Below are positions 40,510 to 47,887 of a DNA stretch of 64,000 nucleotides, piece by piece. Below the pieces are notes generated by a model. The model worked only from the letters and a program-made list of their open reading frames with translations. It was not told where the DNA came from and did no database searches. Location: positions 62,001 to 126,000 of the forward strand of contig JQKK01000006.1 in NCBI GenBank assembly GCA_000746015.1. The letters are read 5' to 3'. The stretch comes from Lachnospiraceae bacterium MA2020 (GTDB taxonomy: Bacteria; Bacillota; Clostridia; Lachnospirales; Lachnospiraceae). The position numbers were made by a program, and so were the translations under genes. Numbering within the stretch: the stretch's first letter is position 1; each line of letters opens with the position of its first letter.

Positions 40510-41295
40510 TCAATCAACTATCTTAAAGAAAACATCCAATCCATTATTCGGATGATAAGACCAAGACACTTCATATTTTTCATATTTTTGAGTTTGTTTA
40601 CCCATCAAAGCATTTGTTCTAGTCATTTGGTCAAAAAGTGTACTTGGCAATCCCAACGCTGTAACAACACTTTGTATATCAAGCAAACTTAAATAATCAT
40701 ATTGATTTGTAGAATCTATCATCAATTCAGTACCATCACTCGAAAGCTTCGCTTGACCTCCAAGGCATCCCTTATACGCTTTCTGAAGAGTATCTATCAA
40801 TGCTTTATGTGCGGCTTCAGCTTCTTCCTTTTTTCTTTTTTCTTCAAGTATTTTATTTATACTTTCAATTTGAGATTTTGAATCTGAATACCCATTAGAT
40901 GTAGAAAATTCTGTCCTTGCATTCTCATAATCTTTTCCATTTAGATACATAATTCCTTTTTTATAATGTGCCTCATCTATTTTTTCTCTACTATCCTTAA
41001 AATCCTCCATCATCGTAAACATTATAATTGCAGAATCATAATCTCCCTTTTCTAAAGTTTCAACAGCCTTGTTATAGTTTTTATTAGGTATAAAAACCTT
41101 TTTATAATAAAAGAATCCACCTATCAAAATAACAATTAGGATCACCACAATAACAACAATCACAGAGGATTTCTTTATTCTATGTTTTTCTTCACTCTTT
41201 GTATATCGATCATTTAAAACATATCCACAATGGATACACACATCAGTTGTATCTGATATTTCTTTTCCACATTCAGGACATTTTATCAATGACAT
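40510..41295 (-). CDS. Shorter zinc-ribbon, membrane-anchored TPR protein
   Basis: A 261-residue relative of the downstream gene, with zinc ribbon LIKCPECGKEISDTTDVCIHCGYVL, one membrane helix (about residues 44-66; VIVVIVVILIVILIGGFFYY), two or three TPR-like units (YNKAVETLEKGDYDSAIIMF, AHYKKGIMYLNGKDYENART) and a charged coiled segment EEKRKKEEAEAAHKALIDTLQ. The C-terminal domain (QAKLSSDGTELMIDS) differs from its neighbour. ATG at 41295 follows GAGGAGGAAGCAAGA. The pair probably arose by duplication and divergence and may act together at the envelope. Confidence 0.72.
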   Translation of the reverse strand: MSLIKCPECGKEISDTTDVCIHCGYVLNDRYTKSEEKHRIKKSSVIVVIVVILIVILIGGFFYYKKVFIPNKNYNKAVETLEKGDYDSAIIMFTMMEDFKDSREKIDEAHYKKGIMYLNGKDYENARTEFSTSNGYSDSKSQIESINKILEEKRKKEEAEAAHKALIDTLQKAYKGCLGGQAKLSSDGTELMIDSTNQYDYLSLLDIQSVVTALGLPSTLFDQMTRTNALMGKQTQKYEKYEVSWSYHPNNGLDVFFKIVD

Positions 41296-41520
41296 TCTTG
41301 CTTCCTCCTCTTTCAAGAATAGTGTACTTTTCCTAACTATACTGTTTTATTTTTAGACCAATAAAAAACAAAATACATCTTTAAGATATATATCGGTAAA
41401 AAAAACGAATATTTAACCCCTTACTGAAAAGTGCATTATTCAGGACTTTTTATCATTATGATATAGTCATATTTCCATAAAAATTGATTCTGTCATAAAA
41501 TATACTCTTCTGCCTTATTC

Positions 41521-41551
41521 AAGGTGAATGGCTTTTCCCACCATTCACCTT
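41521..41551. repeat. Perfect hairpin downstream of the relaxase gene
   Basis: AAGGTGAATGG and CCATTCACCTT (11 bp each) surround a nine-base loop, 15 bases after the relaxase stop. No T-run follows in either direction. The rest of the 270-base gap 41296-41565 is AT-rich without recognisable gene. Confidence 0.7.
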
Positions 41552-41565
41552 GCAATTGTAATCTA

Positions 41566-42876
41566 TCACAGTTCCATCTCATATTTCTTCTCAACTGCTT
41601 TCTTCTTTGGCTCGTTGAATTCATCAATATGCTCCCGGATATATTTGAGTTCTTCCGCCAGACTCTTCTTTTTCGGGTGTAGGAATTCTTCAAATATTGC
41701 CATCAGTCCCTTATTTTCAACAAATTTCTTATAGTCTGCCAATTTGCCTTTAGCTGTATTCAGCCTTTCATTAAGCTTTGTGACTCTATCCTTATACCTC
41801 GAGACTTCTGCCTCATATCTCTCCGATAATTTCTGAAGCTTCATAGCTGACCTGCTTATCTTCATCAGCTTGTTAAAGGATTTCTTTGGAATCTTGATCA
41901 TCTGCTCTCCACCAAAGAAATTCGGGAGATTTACCGCCTGCTTTTCAATATTATCCAAGTCAGCTTTTACAGATGATGCATCTTCGGCAATTTCCTCTAT
42001 CTTCTTTTCACTGTTCCTTAGTTCATCGTCCGATATTTCAATCTTCGATGTTATTGCCTTAAGCTCCTTTTCTTTATCCTCAATCTTTTCATCTGCTTCC
42101 TGTACCTTAATATCCGTTTCACTTATAATTTGATCTGCCTTAGCCTTAAGCATCTCAACCTCTGCTTCAGCCGCGTCCTTAGCCCTCATAGCCTCTTTAT
42201 ACTCAGGAATTGTATAATCGTCACGCTCAATCCCAAGCACTTCGATTTCGATGCCCTTTTCTTTACAAAGATCTGTAAGGTAATCTCGCTCCCTTTTCTG
42301 CCAATATACCGTTTCGTTCTCCTTCTTGGATATTGCTTTCGGTACTCCCATCTCCTGTAATGCCTTTGTAAGGCTGTTCCTGGTCTTCATACCGGTTTTA
42401 TATCCATGTGCCACCGGAATATAGTCTAAATGCAAATGCGGCGTTGCCTCGTCCATGTGCAACACCGCATTAAAGAGATATAAATTCGGGTTGCGTTCCT
42501 GAAATGTCCTCACATACTCATCAAGCACTTCTTTAGCCTTGATAGCATTCGCTGTAAGATTTCCGCTTTCGTCCGTAACACCGTAATCCGTCATTTTCCC
42601 GATTTGAACAACATTCTCATAAAAGACTTTTTCGTTGTTTTTTGAATTCTTTATCTTGTTGAGATAATTGCTAATTTGTCTATCTTTCCGTTTCTGTGAC
42701 AAATTGTATTCCTCAACAGCCTTTCCAAAGATTTTATTATAAGCCTCTTCCAAAGTTTCCCTGATATAAAACTCATCCAGCTTTATTCTGTCTTTATCTA
42801 CATTTTCTGCTACAAAAGCTCTATTATTGTGTGTGAGGCTCCCTTTGCCTACAACAAATGATAAAGTAGTTGCCAT
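41566..42876 (-). CDS. MobV-family relaxase (plasmid recombination/Pre type)
   Basis: A 436-residue mobilisation relaxase that nicks DNA at oriT and leads the strand into a recipient. MATTLSFVVGKGSLTHNNR is the conserved N-terminus, with the Asn/Tyr region of the active site; LFNAVLHMDEATPHLHLDYIP near residues 135-152 is the metal-binding HxDExxPHxH motif (His140, His147, His149). The rest is a long coiled coil (about 240-340) and a charged tail. The ATG at 42876 has GAAAGGAAG upstream; a longer frame would run into the hairpin array. The array directly upstream is where MobV oriT sites lie. No coupling protein or secretion genes accompany it. Confidence 0.92.
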   Translation of the reverse strand: MATTLSFVVGKGSLTHNNRAFVAENVDKDRIKLDEFYIRETLEEAYNKIFGKAVEEYNLSQKRKDRQISNYLNKIKNSKNNEKVFYENVVQIGKMTDYGVTDESGNLTANAIKAKEVLDEYVRTFQERNPNLYLFNAVLHMDEATPHLHLDYIPVAHGYKTGMKTRNSLTKALQEMGVPKAISKKENETVYWQKRERDYLTDLCKEKGIEIEVLGIERDDYTIPEYKEAMRAKDAAEAEVEMLKAKADQIISETDIKVQEADEKIEDKEKELKAITSKIEISDDELRNSEKKIEEIAEDASSVKADLDNIEKQAVNLPNFFGGEQMIKIPKKSFNKLMKISRSAMKLQKLSERYEAEVSRYKDRVTKLNERLNTAKGKLADYKKFVENKGLMAIFEEFLHPKKKSLAEELKYIREHIDEFNEPKKKAVEKKYEMEL

Positions 42877-42939
42877 ATCTTTTTCACTTCCTTTCTTCAT
42901 GATATAATCTTTAAGTCTTGTTACTTCTGCCTTGCTATC

Positions 42940-43108
42940 AGCTCGTAGAGCTGCGCGAAATTTGCGATTGCGAAGCAATCTTCCTCTGCAAATTTCTGCG
43001 ATGCGCCGCAGGCTTACTTTGGTAACGAAGTGACCAAAGTAACTCCTTAGTAGTTTTGACACTTCGCATCAAAACTACACGGAGCTCTTCCGAGGGACCA
43101 CTGCGTGG
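42940..43108. other. Hairpin array, candidate origin of transfer
   Basis: Several perfect inverted repeats stand in a row between the DnaC-like gene and the relaxase: AGCTC/GAGCT 42940-42952; GAAATTTGC/GCAAATTTC 42957-42996 enclosing GATTGC/GCAATC; CTGCG/CGCAG 42996-43011; TTACTTTGGT/ACCAAAGTAA 43014-43042; GTAGTTTTGA/TCAAAACTAC 43050-43078; CGGA/TCCG 43080-43092; CCAC/GTGG 43098-43108. The loops of the two largest hairpins (CGAAGTG and CACTTCG) complement each other over seven bases. Position and structure suit a MobV oriT; the nick site is not identified. Confidence 0.65.
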
Positions 43109-43114
43109 AGCTTA

Positions 43115-43930
43115 TCAAGCTATCGCCTCCTTTAACTCTTCTTGATTGTTTTTTCCTATCGCCTCCCTTATAGATTCATTTGGAAACATCAACCGGTAGC
43201 TTTTCTCTATAATTCTATTTCTTATCCGTTCATCATACTCTGACTTTTCCACCGGCACGTTGCTTGTAAATACCGTTATCAGATTATTCATATATCGCTC
43301 ATTGATAATCTGATAAAATCGTTCCTCTATCCAATCCTTTGGTGTCTCTGAGTCAAAATCATCGATTATAAGCACATCCACTCTTGCAAGTTCTTCCAAA
43401 AGTTGCTTCTCAGTATATTCATACTCTTTGTTCCACGTTGCCTTGATTTCATTAATGATCTGAATTGATGTTGCGAATTTTACCGTACAATTCTTTTCTT
43501 CAAGAAGCTCATTTGCAAGTGATATGGCAAATCTTGTCTTCCCACACCCTTTTGTTGCTGAGTAGAGATAAAATCCTTTGCCCTGCTCTTTCATCTTTTC
43601 AAAGTTATCTAACCACCATTTAGCCGCCTTCAGGTTCTTTTGGACTATTATCCTCGACCTTTCTTCCTCATAGATATCTGTACGGAAATTATCAAGCTTT
43701 AAGTCCTTAAATCCATCCGGTATCCTTGCAAACTTTAGTCTGTCCTGCCTCAGCATCTTCTGCCTGATTCCACATTTACATATCCTTGTAAACGGTCTGC
43801 CTTCCTCGTCCTGATACATTTCAAAACCTGTACCATTACATATTGGGCAAGTTTCAGAAGCCGTATAAATCGAGTTCCTCATTTGTCCATTTTCCTGCTG
43901 ATTTTCCATTCTTTGAATTGTCATAGGCAT
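43115..43930 (-). CDS. DnaC/IstB-like helicase loader ATPase
   Basis: A 271-residue AAA+ protein. An N-terminal zinc-finger-like segment (CPICNGTGFEMYQDEEG ... CKCG) is followed by the ATPase core: Walker A YSATKGCGKTRFAISLANEL (GCGKT) near residue 125 and Walker B VDVLIIDDFDSE near 188, with sensor-like VFTSNVPVE. It should load the replicative helicase onto element DNA during single-strand or plasmid-like replication. The start (ATG 43930 or 43924) lies behind GGGGAGGG and overlaps the replication initiator by up to 77 bases. Together with the initiator gene it forms the element's replication module. Confidence 0.88.
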   Translation of the reverse strand: MPMTIQRMENQQENGQMRNSIYTASETCPICNGTGFEMYQDEEGRPFTRICKCGIRQKMLRQDRLKFARIPDGFKDLKLDNFRTDIYEEERSRIIVQKNLKAAKWWLDNFEKMKEQGKGFYLYSATKGCGKTRFAISLANELLEEKNCTVKFATSIQIINEIKATWNKEYEYTEKQLLEELARVDVLIIDDFDSETPKDWIEERFYQIINERYMNNLITVFTSNVPVEKSEYDERIRNRIIEKSYRLMFPNESIREAIGKNNQEELKEAIA

Positions 43931-44348
43931 TTCCCTCCCCTTTATATTGTTTATTATTAGATTTATTATTCTTATATTCTTTATTATTATATTGTCTCTG
44001 ATTTTCCGTCTTCGGTTTATCCGTAATCGGTTTTTCCGTGTGCGGATTATCCGCTTGCGGTCTGTCGTGAACTTCTAATACCAAATCCGAGAATGTTCCT
44101 TTATCCTGTCTTGACTGATATCTGCTTAAATAGCCCTTCTGTTCAAGTACTTTCAGTCCGGATTTAATACTGTCTCTGCCATCCGGTAGTATATGACTCA
44201 AGCCATTTATTGAAAAATCCCACTCATCTGGCAGTGATAATAATGTTACAAGTAACCCCCTTTCCTTTAGTGTCAGCGTCACATCCTTCAGTATCCCCTT
44301 ATAGACCTGTACGAAATTACCCTGAGTCTTATTCTTGAATACCGGCAC
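43854..44348 (-). CDS. Winged-helix replication initiator-like protein
   Basis: A 164-residue protein with an N-terminal winged helix (NFVQVYKGILKDVTLTLKERGLLVTLLSLPDEWDFSINGL, core LTLKERGLLVTLLSLP, and GRDSIKSGLKVLEQKGYLSR) and a polar, repetitive tail rich in Asn, Lys and Pro (ITDKPKTENQRQYNNKEYKN). This is the RepA_N/DnaD-like pattern common in Firmicutes mobile elements ahead of a DnaC-like gene. The GTG start follows GGGAGGGATAGCG. It overlaps the integrase stop by 20 bases and the loader start, so the block integrase-rep-dnaC is one transcript. Confidence 0.78.
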   Translation of the reverse strand: MPVFKNKTQGNFVQVYKGILKDVTLTLKERGLLVTLLSLPDEWDFSINGLSHILPDGRDSIKSGLKVLEQKGYLSRYQSRQDKGTFSDLVLEVHDRPQADNPHTEKPITDKPKTENQRQYNNKEYKNNKSNNKQYKGEGNAYDNSKNGKSAGKWTNEELDLYGF

Positions 44349-45417
44349 CGCTATCCCTCCCTTCCTTCTTTAAGTTGTCCAACATGCTTGCTACCTTCCT
44401 CTGCTCACTTGGATATAAGTGTCCATATGTGTTAAGCGTAATCTTTATATCCTTGTGTCCTAACCTTTCCTTTATAATCAGTGGCTGTACTCCCTGGTGT
44501 ATCAGATAAGCACAATGGCTGTGCCTTAGATCATGCACTCTTATCTTCTTTACTTCAGCCTTTTTAATGTGCCTCTTCATGAGTTCCTGCAATGCCTTTG
44601 CAGATATCTGAAACAATCTCTCTGACATCGGATACTGATAGAGTTTTCCATAATACTCTTTAACCTCATCTACAAGAAATTTTGAAAGCTCAATCGTCCT
44701 TATTGAATTTGGTGTCTTGGGTACTGTAATATAGTCCTCTCCATCTGCTCTGAAATAAGTTTTAGTGATTTTAAGCTTATGCTCTATGGTATCGAAATCT
44801 CCCATTGATAGAGCAAGCAGCTCACCCTCTCTGATTCCCGTCCAGAAGAGTATTTCAAACATCAGATAGTGCATGGTTCCTTTTTCAAATGTGCTTATAA
44901 AGCTTTCATATTCTTCCCTTGTCCAAAAATCTAAGCTTCTGTCATCCGACTTTCCCATCTTCTTTACCTTTTTACAAGGATTATTCTTTAAGCCGTATAT
45001 CTTTTCTGCATGTGTAAATAATGCTGTGAGCTGGTTCTGTATCATTCTTAGATACGATTCAGAAAATTCATTACTATCTTTTATTTCGTTTTGCCATGCT
45101 ATAACATCCGCCGGTGTAATTTCGTTCATAGATTTATCTCCGAAATGCTTCACAACATAGGCATTAATCATATATTCTTTGTTCTTTTTAGTTCTTGCTT
45201 TAAGATCATTTACCTTATCAGAAAAATATATCTTTACAAAATCCTTTAATTTCATTGACATATCAGCTCTTGCAGCTAACTTAAACTCTGCTTCAAACTG
45301 CTGTGCTTCTTTCTTTGTCGTGAAACCTCTCTTGTGTTTTCTCTTATCTGCTCCGGTCCAATCTTTATAATGAAAAGAACTTGACCACGTTCCGTCTTTT
45401 TCTTTATATGCTGGCAT
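44329..45417 (-). CDS. Tyrosine site-specific integrase
   Basis: A 362-residue tyrosine recombinase of Tn916/ICEBs1 type. The N-terminal arm-binding domain (residues 1-50) and a SAM-like core-binding domain (about 60-150) precede the catalytic part. The active-site residues are visible: Arg196 in GIREGELLAL, His295 and Arg298 in HDLRHSHCAYL, His321 in RLGHKDIKIT and the nucleophile Tyr331 in NTYGHLYP. It inserts and, with an excisionase, removes the element at an attachment site that I place at the tuf 3' end. RBS AAGGAGGACTGA precedes the ATG. The small excisionase-like gene is ten bases upstream. Confidence 0.95.
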   Translation of the reverse strand: MPAYKEKDGTWSSSFHYKDWTGADKRKHKRGFTTKKEAQQFEAEFKLAARADMSMKLKDFVKIYFSDKVNDLKARTKKNKEYMINAYVVKHFGDKSMNEITPADVIAWQNEIKDSNEFSESYLRMIQNQLTALFTHAEKIYGLKNNPCKKVKKMGKSDDRSLDFWTREEYESFISTFEKGTMHYLMFEILFWTGIREGELLALSMGDFDTIEHKLKITKTYFRADGEDYITVPKTPNSIRTIELSKFLVDEVKEYYGKLYQYPMSERLFQISAKALQELMKRHIKKAEVKKIRVHDLRHSHCAYLIHQGVQPLIIKERLGHKDIKITLNTYGHLYPSEQRKVASMLDNLKKEGRDSGAGIQE

Positions 45418-45427
45418 TCAGTCCTCC

Positions 45428-45625
45428 TTATATCGCTATTCTCTCTGTACTCTCGCCATAAAACTTAGTATTCCAATATGCCTTTGGTATTTTACCTGCG
45501 ATTACTATAAAGCCTTTCTTAGCAAGCTCGTCGTTAAGTTCTCTTATAATCTTATAAGCATGTCCCTTTGATACTCCAAGTTTCTCTGATACATCATCTA
45601 CATTCATCATATAATCAGTTTTCAT
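45428..45625 (-). CDS. Excisionase-like small DNA-binding protein
   Basis: A 65-residue protein with one helix-turn-helix: NVDDVSEKLGVSKGHAYKIIRELNDELAKKG, then IVIAGKIPKAYWNTKFYG. The pattern resembles MerR-like excisionases and small HTH proteins next to Tn916-type integrases. It probably bends DNA at the element ends to direct excision, or controls integrase expression. RBS AGGAGG precedes the ATG and the gene is divergent from the XRE gene. Confidence 0.78.
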   Translation of the reverse strand: MKTDYMMNVDDVSEKLGVSKGHAYKIIRELNDELAKKGFIVIAGKIPKAYWNTKFYGESTERIAI

Positions 45626-45824
45626 ATATTTTTACCTCCTGTATTAGCTATTTAATATAATTATTAGTTTTCTTGTATTTAATCATATTATTAAATTACT
45701 AATATGTCAATATTAAATTATTAATATTTTAATATTTTTTCTTTTTAATATTCAAAAACTGATTTTTATGCTAAAATTCTAATATCAAAGCTAATATCAA
45801 ATATTCATGAAGGTTGGGTAAAAC
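45626..45824. promoter_or_regulatory. AT-rich divergent control region of the element
   Basis: About 200 very AT-rich bases between the excisionase-like and XRE genes. A tandem direct repeat CTAATATCAAAG / CTAATATCAAAT stands at 45779-45802 with 12-base period, 30 bases before the XRE start. Farther left are overlapping AATATTAAATTATTAATATT-like palindromes around 45705-45760. These are likely operators and promoters of the lysogeny-like switch. Confidence 0.6.
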
Positions 45825-46325
45825 ATGAGAATCTCACACTACTTAGAAATAGATAAGAAAATGAAAAGCCTCCGACAGAATGCCGGACTGTCCCAGAAAA
45901 GCATGGCAGCACAATTAGAGCTTTCTGTACCAAGCTATTCAAACTATGAAAATGGATACAGTGAGCCACCTATGGAGATCATTGAGCAATTTTGCAATCA
46001 TTTAGGAATAACGTTAGATACATTTTTTGGATTTAATACACCTAATCAGCAGAGTGGTTCTGCCAACACCTACGCTGATTTACTCCTTATACTTGATAAA
46101 CTTAAGAAAAGTGATATACCGATAACTATAGATGTAGGAGCCAATAAGGACACACATGCACTTACATCCACTATTGCTATTGAAAACCCACAGATAGCCT
46201 CATTACTTAATGGTTGGAAAGAATTAAATGAAAAATTAGAAAAAGACATTATAGACTCTGATGAATACAATATTTGGTTTGAAGATCTATTGCATTCGTT
46301 TAAGATACCAATCAATAATCAATAA
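45825..46325 (+). CDS. XRE-family repressor of the element
   Basis: A 166-residue regulator. The N-terminal helix-turn-helix (MKSLRQNAGLSQKSMAAQL, VPSYSNYENGYSEPPMEII, core SYSNYENGYSEPP) is of Cro/CI type. The C-terminal part (about 80-166; LLILDKLKKSDIPITIDVG, SLLNGWKELNEKLEKDI) is a small domain with no peptidase motif of the ImmA/LexA kind, so release of repression must use another partner. It is divergent from the excisionase-integrase operon and ends in a strong terminator. It probably holds the element silent. Confidence 0.9.
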   Translation: MRISHYLEIDKKMKSLRQNAGLSQKSMAAQLELSVPSYSNYENGYSEPPMEIIEQFCNHLGITLDTFFGFNTPNQQSGSANTYADLLLILDKLKKSDIPITIDVGANKDTHALTSTIAIENPQIASLLNGWKELNEKLEKDIIDSDEYNIWFEDLLHSFKIPINNQ

Positions 46326-46332
46326 AAAATAC

Positions 46333-46373
46333 ATGCTCTGATGCCTATTTTGGTGTCAGAGCATCATTTTTTT
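46333..46373 (+). terminator. Terminator of the XRE repressor gene
   Basis: Stem ATGCTCTGATGCC / GGTGTCAGAGCAT at 46333-46345 and 46352-46364, followed by CATTTTTTT. It lies eight bases after the stop codon. Confidence 0.92.
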
Positions 46374-46382
46374 GAAAAAAAA

Positions 46383-46603
46383 GGTACCAAAAAGGTACCA
46401 GAAGGAATTTTCTGCATCAAAAAAGAGCTGACTCCCGAAGGAATCAGCCCTTAATTTATGCTTGGACAAATATCTATTCAGATATGCGAACCCGCGCCAC
46501 TAGTGGCATTGCGGAGTTCTATAAAGTAAAAACTGAAAATCAGTTAAAATTACTTAATGATAGAAGCAACTCTTCCTGATCCTACTGTTCTACCACCCTC
46601 ACG
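46383..46603 (-). repeat. Right direct repeat: tuf 3' end, terminator and GGTACC repeat
   Basis: This copy belongs to intact tuf. It matches 33853-34073, with GGTACC-A5-GGTACC at 46383-46399. Between the tuf stop and the terminator the two copies differ in sequence at one spot (46487-46520 here, CCACTAGTGG) but both can form a small hairpin there. Confidence 0.85.
46419..46452 (-). terminator. Terminator of the tuf operon
   Basis: On the minus strand AGGGCTGATTCC-TTCG-GGAGTCAGCTCT is followed by TTTTTT. The loop is a stable TTCG-type tetraloop. It lies about 100 bases after the tuf stop. Confidence 0.9.
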
Positions 46604-47743
46604 GATAGCGAATGTAAGACCCTGCTCCATAGCGATTGGGTGGATGAGCTCGATTGTCATCTCAACGTTATCGCCAGGCATGCACATCTCTGTGCCTTCT
46701 GGAAGGTTGATAACACCTGTTACGTCAGTTGTTCTGAAGTAGAACTGTGGACGATAGTTGTTGAAGAATGGAGTATGACGTCCACCTTCATCCTTTGTAA
46801 GAACGTAAACCTGTGCTGTGAAGTTTGTGTGGCATGTAACTGAACCTGGCTTAGCAAGAACCTGACCACGCTCGATTTCCTTACGGTCAACACCACGGAG
46901 AAGAGCACCGATGTTATCACCAGCCTGACCTTCGTCAAGGAGCTTACGGAACATCTCGATACCAGTTACAACTGTCTTCTTAACTTCTTCCTTGATACCA
47001 ACGATTTCAACTTCGTCATTAACATGGATTGTACCACGCTCTACACGGCCTGTAGCAACAGTACCACGACCTGTGATTGTGAATACGTCCTCAACTGGCA
47101 TAAGGAATGGCTTGTCTGTAGGACGCTCTGGTGTTGGGATATACTCATCAACAGCCTTCATGAGCTCAAGGATCTTGTCGCCCCACTCGCTGTTTGAATC
47201 CTCAAGAGCCTTAAGAGCAGAACCCTGGATGATTGGTGTATCATCGCCTGGGAACTCATACTCGTTAAGAAGATCTCTGATCTCCATCTCAACGAGCTCG
47301 ATAAGCTCTGGATCATCAACCATATCACACTTGTTAAGGAATACTACGATGTAAGGAACGCCTACCTGACGAGCAAGAAGAACGTGCTCCTTTGTCTGAG
47401 CCATAACACCGTCTGTAGCAGCAACAACGAGGATAGCACCATCCATCTGTGCAGCACCAGTGATCATGTTCTTTACATAGTCAGCGTGGCCTGGGCAGTC
47501 AACGTGTGCATAGTGACGATTATCTGTCTCGTACTCAACGTGAGCTGTAGAGATAGTGATTCCTCTTTCTCTCTCTTCTGGAGCCTTATCGATGTTCTCG
47601 AAGTCAACCTTTGCGTTACCAGCTACTCTGTCAGCAAGTACGCTTGTGATAGCTGCTGTAAGAGTTGTCTTACCATGGTCAACGTGGCCGATTGTACCAA
47701 TGTTTACATGTGGCTTAGTTCTTTCAAAATGTGCCTTTGCCAT
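46550..47743 (-). CDS. tuf: Elongation factor Tu
   Basis: A 397-residue EF-Tu that carries aminoacyl-tRNA to the ribosome as a GTP complex. GTPase motifs are complete: GHVDHGKTT (P-loop, residues 18-26), DCPGHADY (G3), NKCDMVDD (G4) and GSALKAL (G5), with His84 in the PGH triad. Domains II and III are intact and end in [15 protein letters not shown]. It follows fusA after a 144-base gap with its own promoter. Its last 17 codons are duplicated at the far end of the island, so the current 3' end may be element-borne; the protein sequence is unaffected. Confidence 0.98.
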   Translation of the reverse strand: MAKAHFERTKPHVNIGTIGHVDHGKTTLTAAITSVLADRVAGNAKVDFENIDKAPEERERGITISTAHVEYETDNRHYAHVDCPGHADYVKNMITGAAQMDGAILVVAATDGVMAQTKEHVLLARQVGVPYIVVFLNKCDMVDDPELIELVEMEIRDLLNEYEFPGDDTPIIQGSALKALEDSNSEWGDKILELMKAVDEYIPTPERPTDKPFLMPVEDVFTITGRGTVATGRVERGTIHVNDEVEIVGIKEEVKKTVVTGIEMFRKLLDEGQAGDNIGALLRGVDRKEIERGQVLAKPGSVTCHTNFTAQVYVLTKDEGGRHTPFFNNYRPQFYFRTTDVTGVINLPEGTEMCMPGDNVEMTIELIHPIAMEQGLTFAIREGGRTVGSGRVASIIK

Positions 47744-47807
47744 TTGTCAATATCCTCCTTAAAAATTGCATGAAAATTACACGCAAAACAATAACACACT
47801 AATTGTT

Positions 47808-47836
47808 ATTATATTTCATAAACAGTACTTTTTCAA
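47808..47836 (-). promoter_or_regulatory. tuf promoter
   Basis: On the minus strand TTGAAA (47831-47836), a 17-base spacer and a perfect TATAAT (47808-47813), about 65 bases before the tuf ATG. This allows tuf to be transcribed independently of fusA. Confidence 0.8.
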
Positions 47837-47847
47837 GTACTTTATAT

Positions 47848-47876
47848 AGTATAGCTACCCTATGAGTAGCTATACT
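47848..47876. repeat. Perfect hairpin between fusA and tuf
   Basis: AGTATAGCTAC and GTAGCTATACT (11 bp) enclose a seven-base loop, 11 bases after the fusA stop. The sequence that follows is AT-rich but not a pure T-run, so it may be a partial terminator or an RNA processing site rather than a full stop. Confidence 0.65.
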
Positions 47877-47887
47877 GAGTTAGCTTA

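Larger units (their letters stand above)
33853..46382. mobile_element. Genomic island with an integrative mobilisable element at the tuf 3' end
   Basis: About 12.5 kb lies between two direct copies of the tuf 3' end (33853-34073 and 46383-46603; the second belongs to intact tuf). The right half encodes XRE repressor, excisionase-like protein, tyrosine integrase, replication initiator, DnaC-like loader, a hairpin array resembling oriT and a MobV relaxase. The left half is AT-rich cargo with nucleases, lipoprotein and zinc-ribbon/TPR proteins. No type IV secretion genes are present, so it would need a helper for transfer. Exact ends are not certain: the crossover could lie in the 66-bp identical tuf segment or in the GGTACC repeats. 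Confidence 0.85.

Noticed and set aside
41521-41551. Rho-independent terminator of the relaxase gene
   Set aside because: The hairpin is perfect but neither side has a T-run, so I list it only as an inverted repeat.
42877-43062. An N-terminal extension of the relaxase starting at 43062
   Set aside because: It would translate the hairpin array, has no ribosome site, and lacks the MATTLSFVVGKG start known for MobV relaxases.
42940-43108. A CRISPR array
   Set aside because: The repeated element is not a constant direct repeat with spacers; each unit is a different inverted repeat and no cas genes are nearby.
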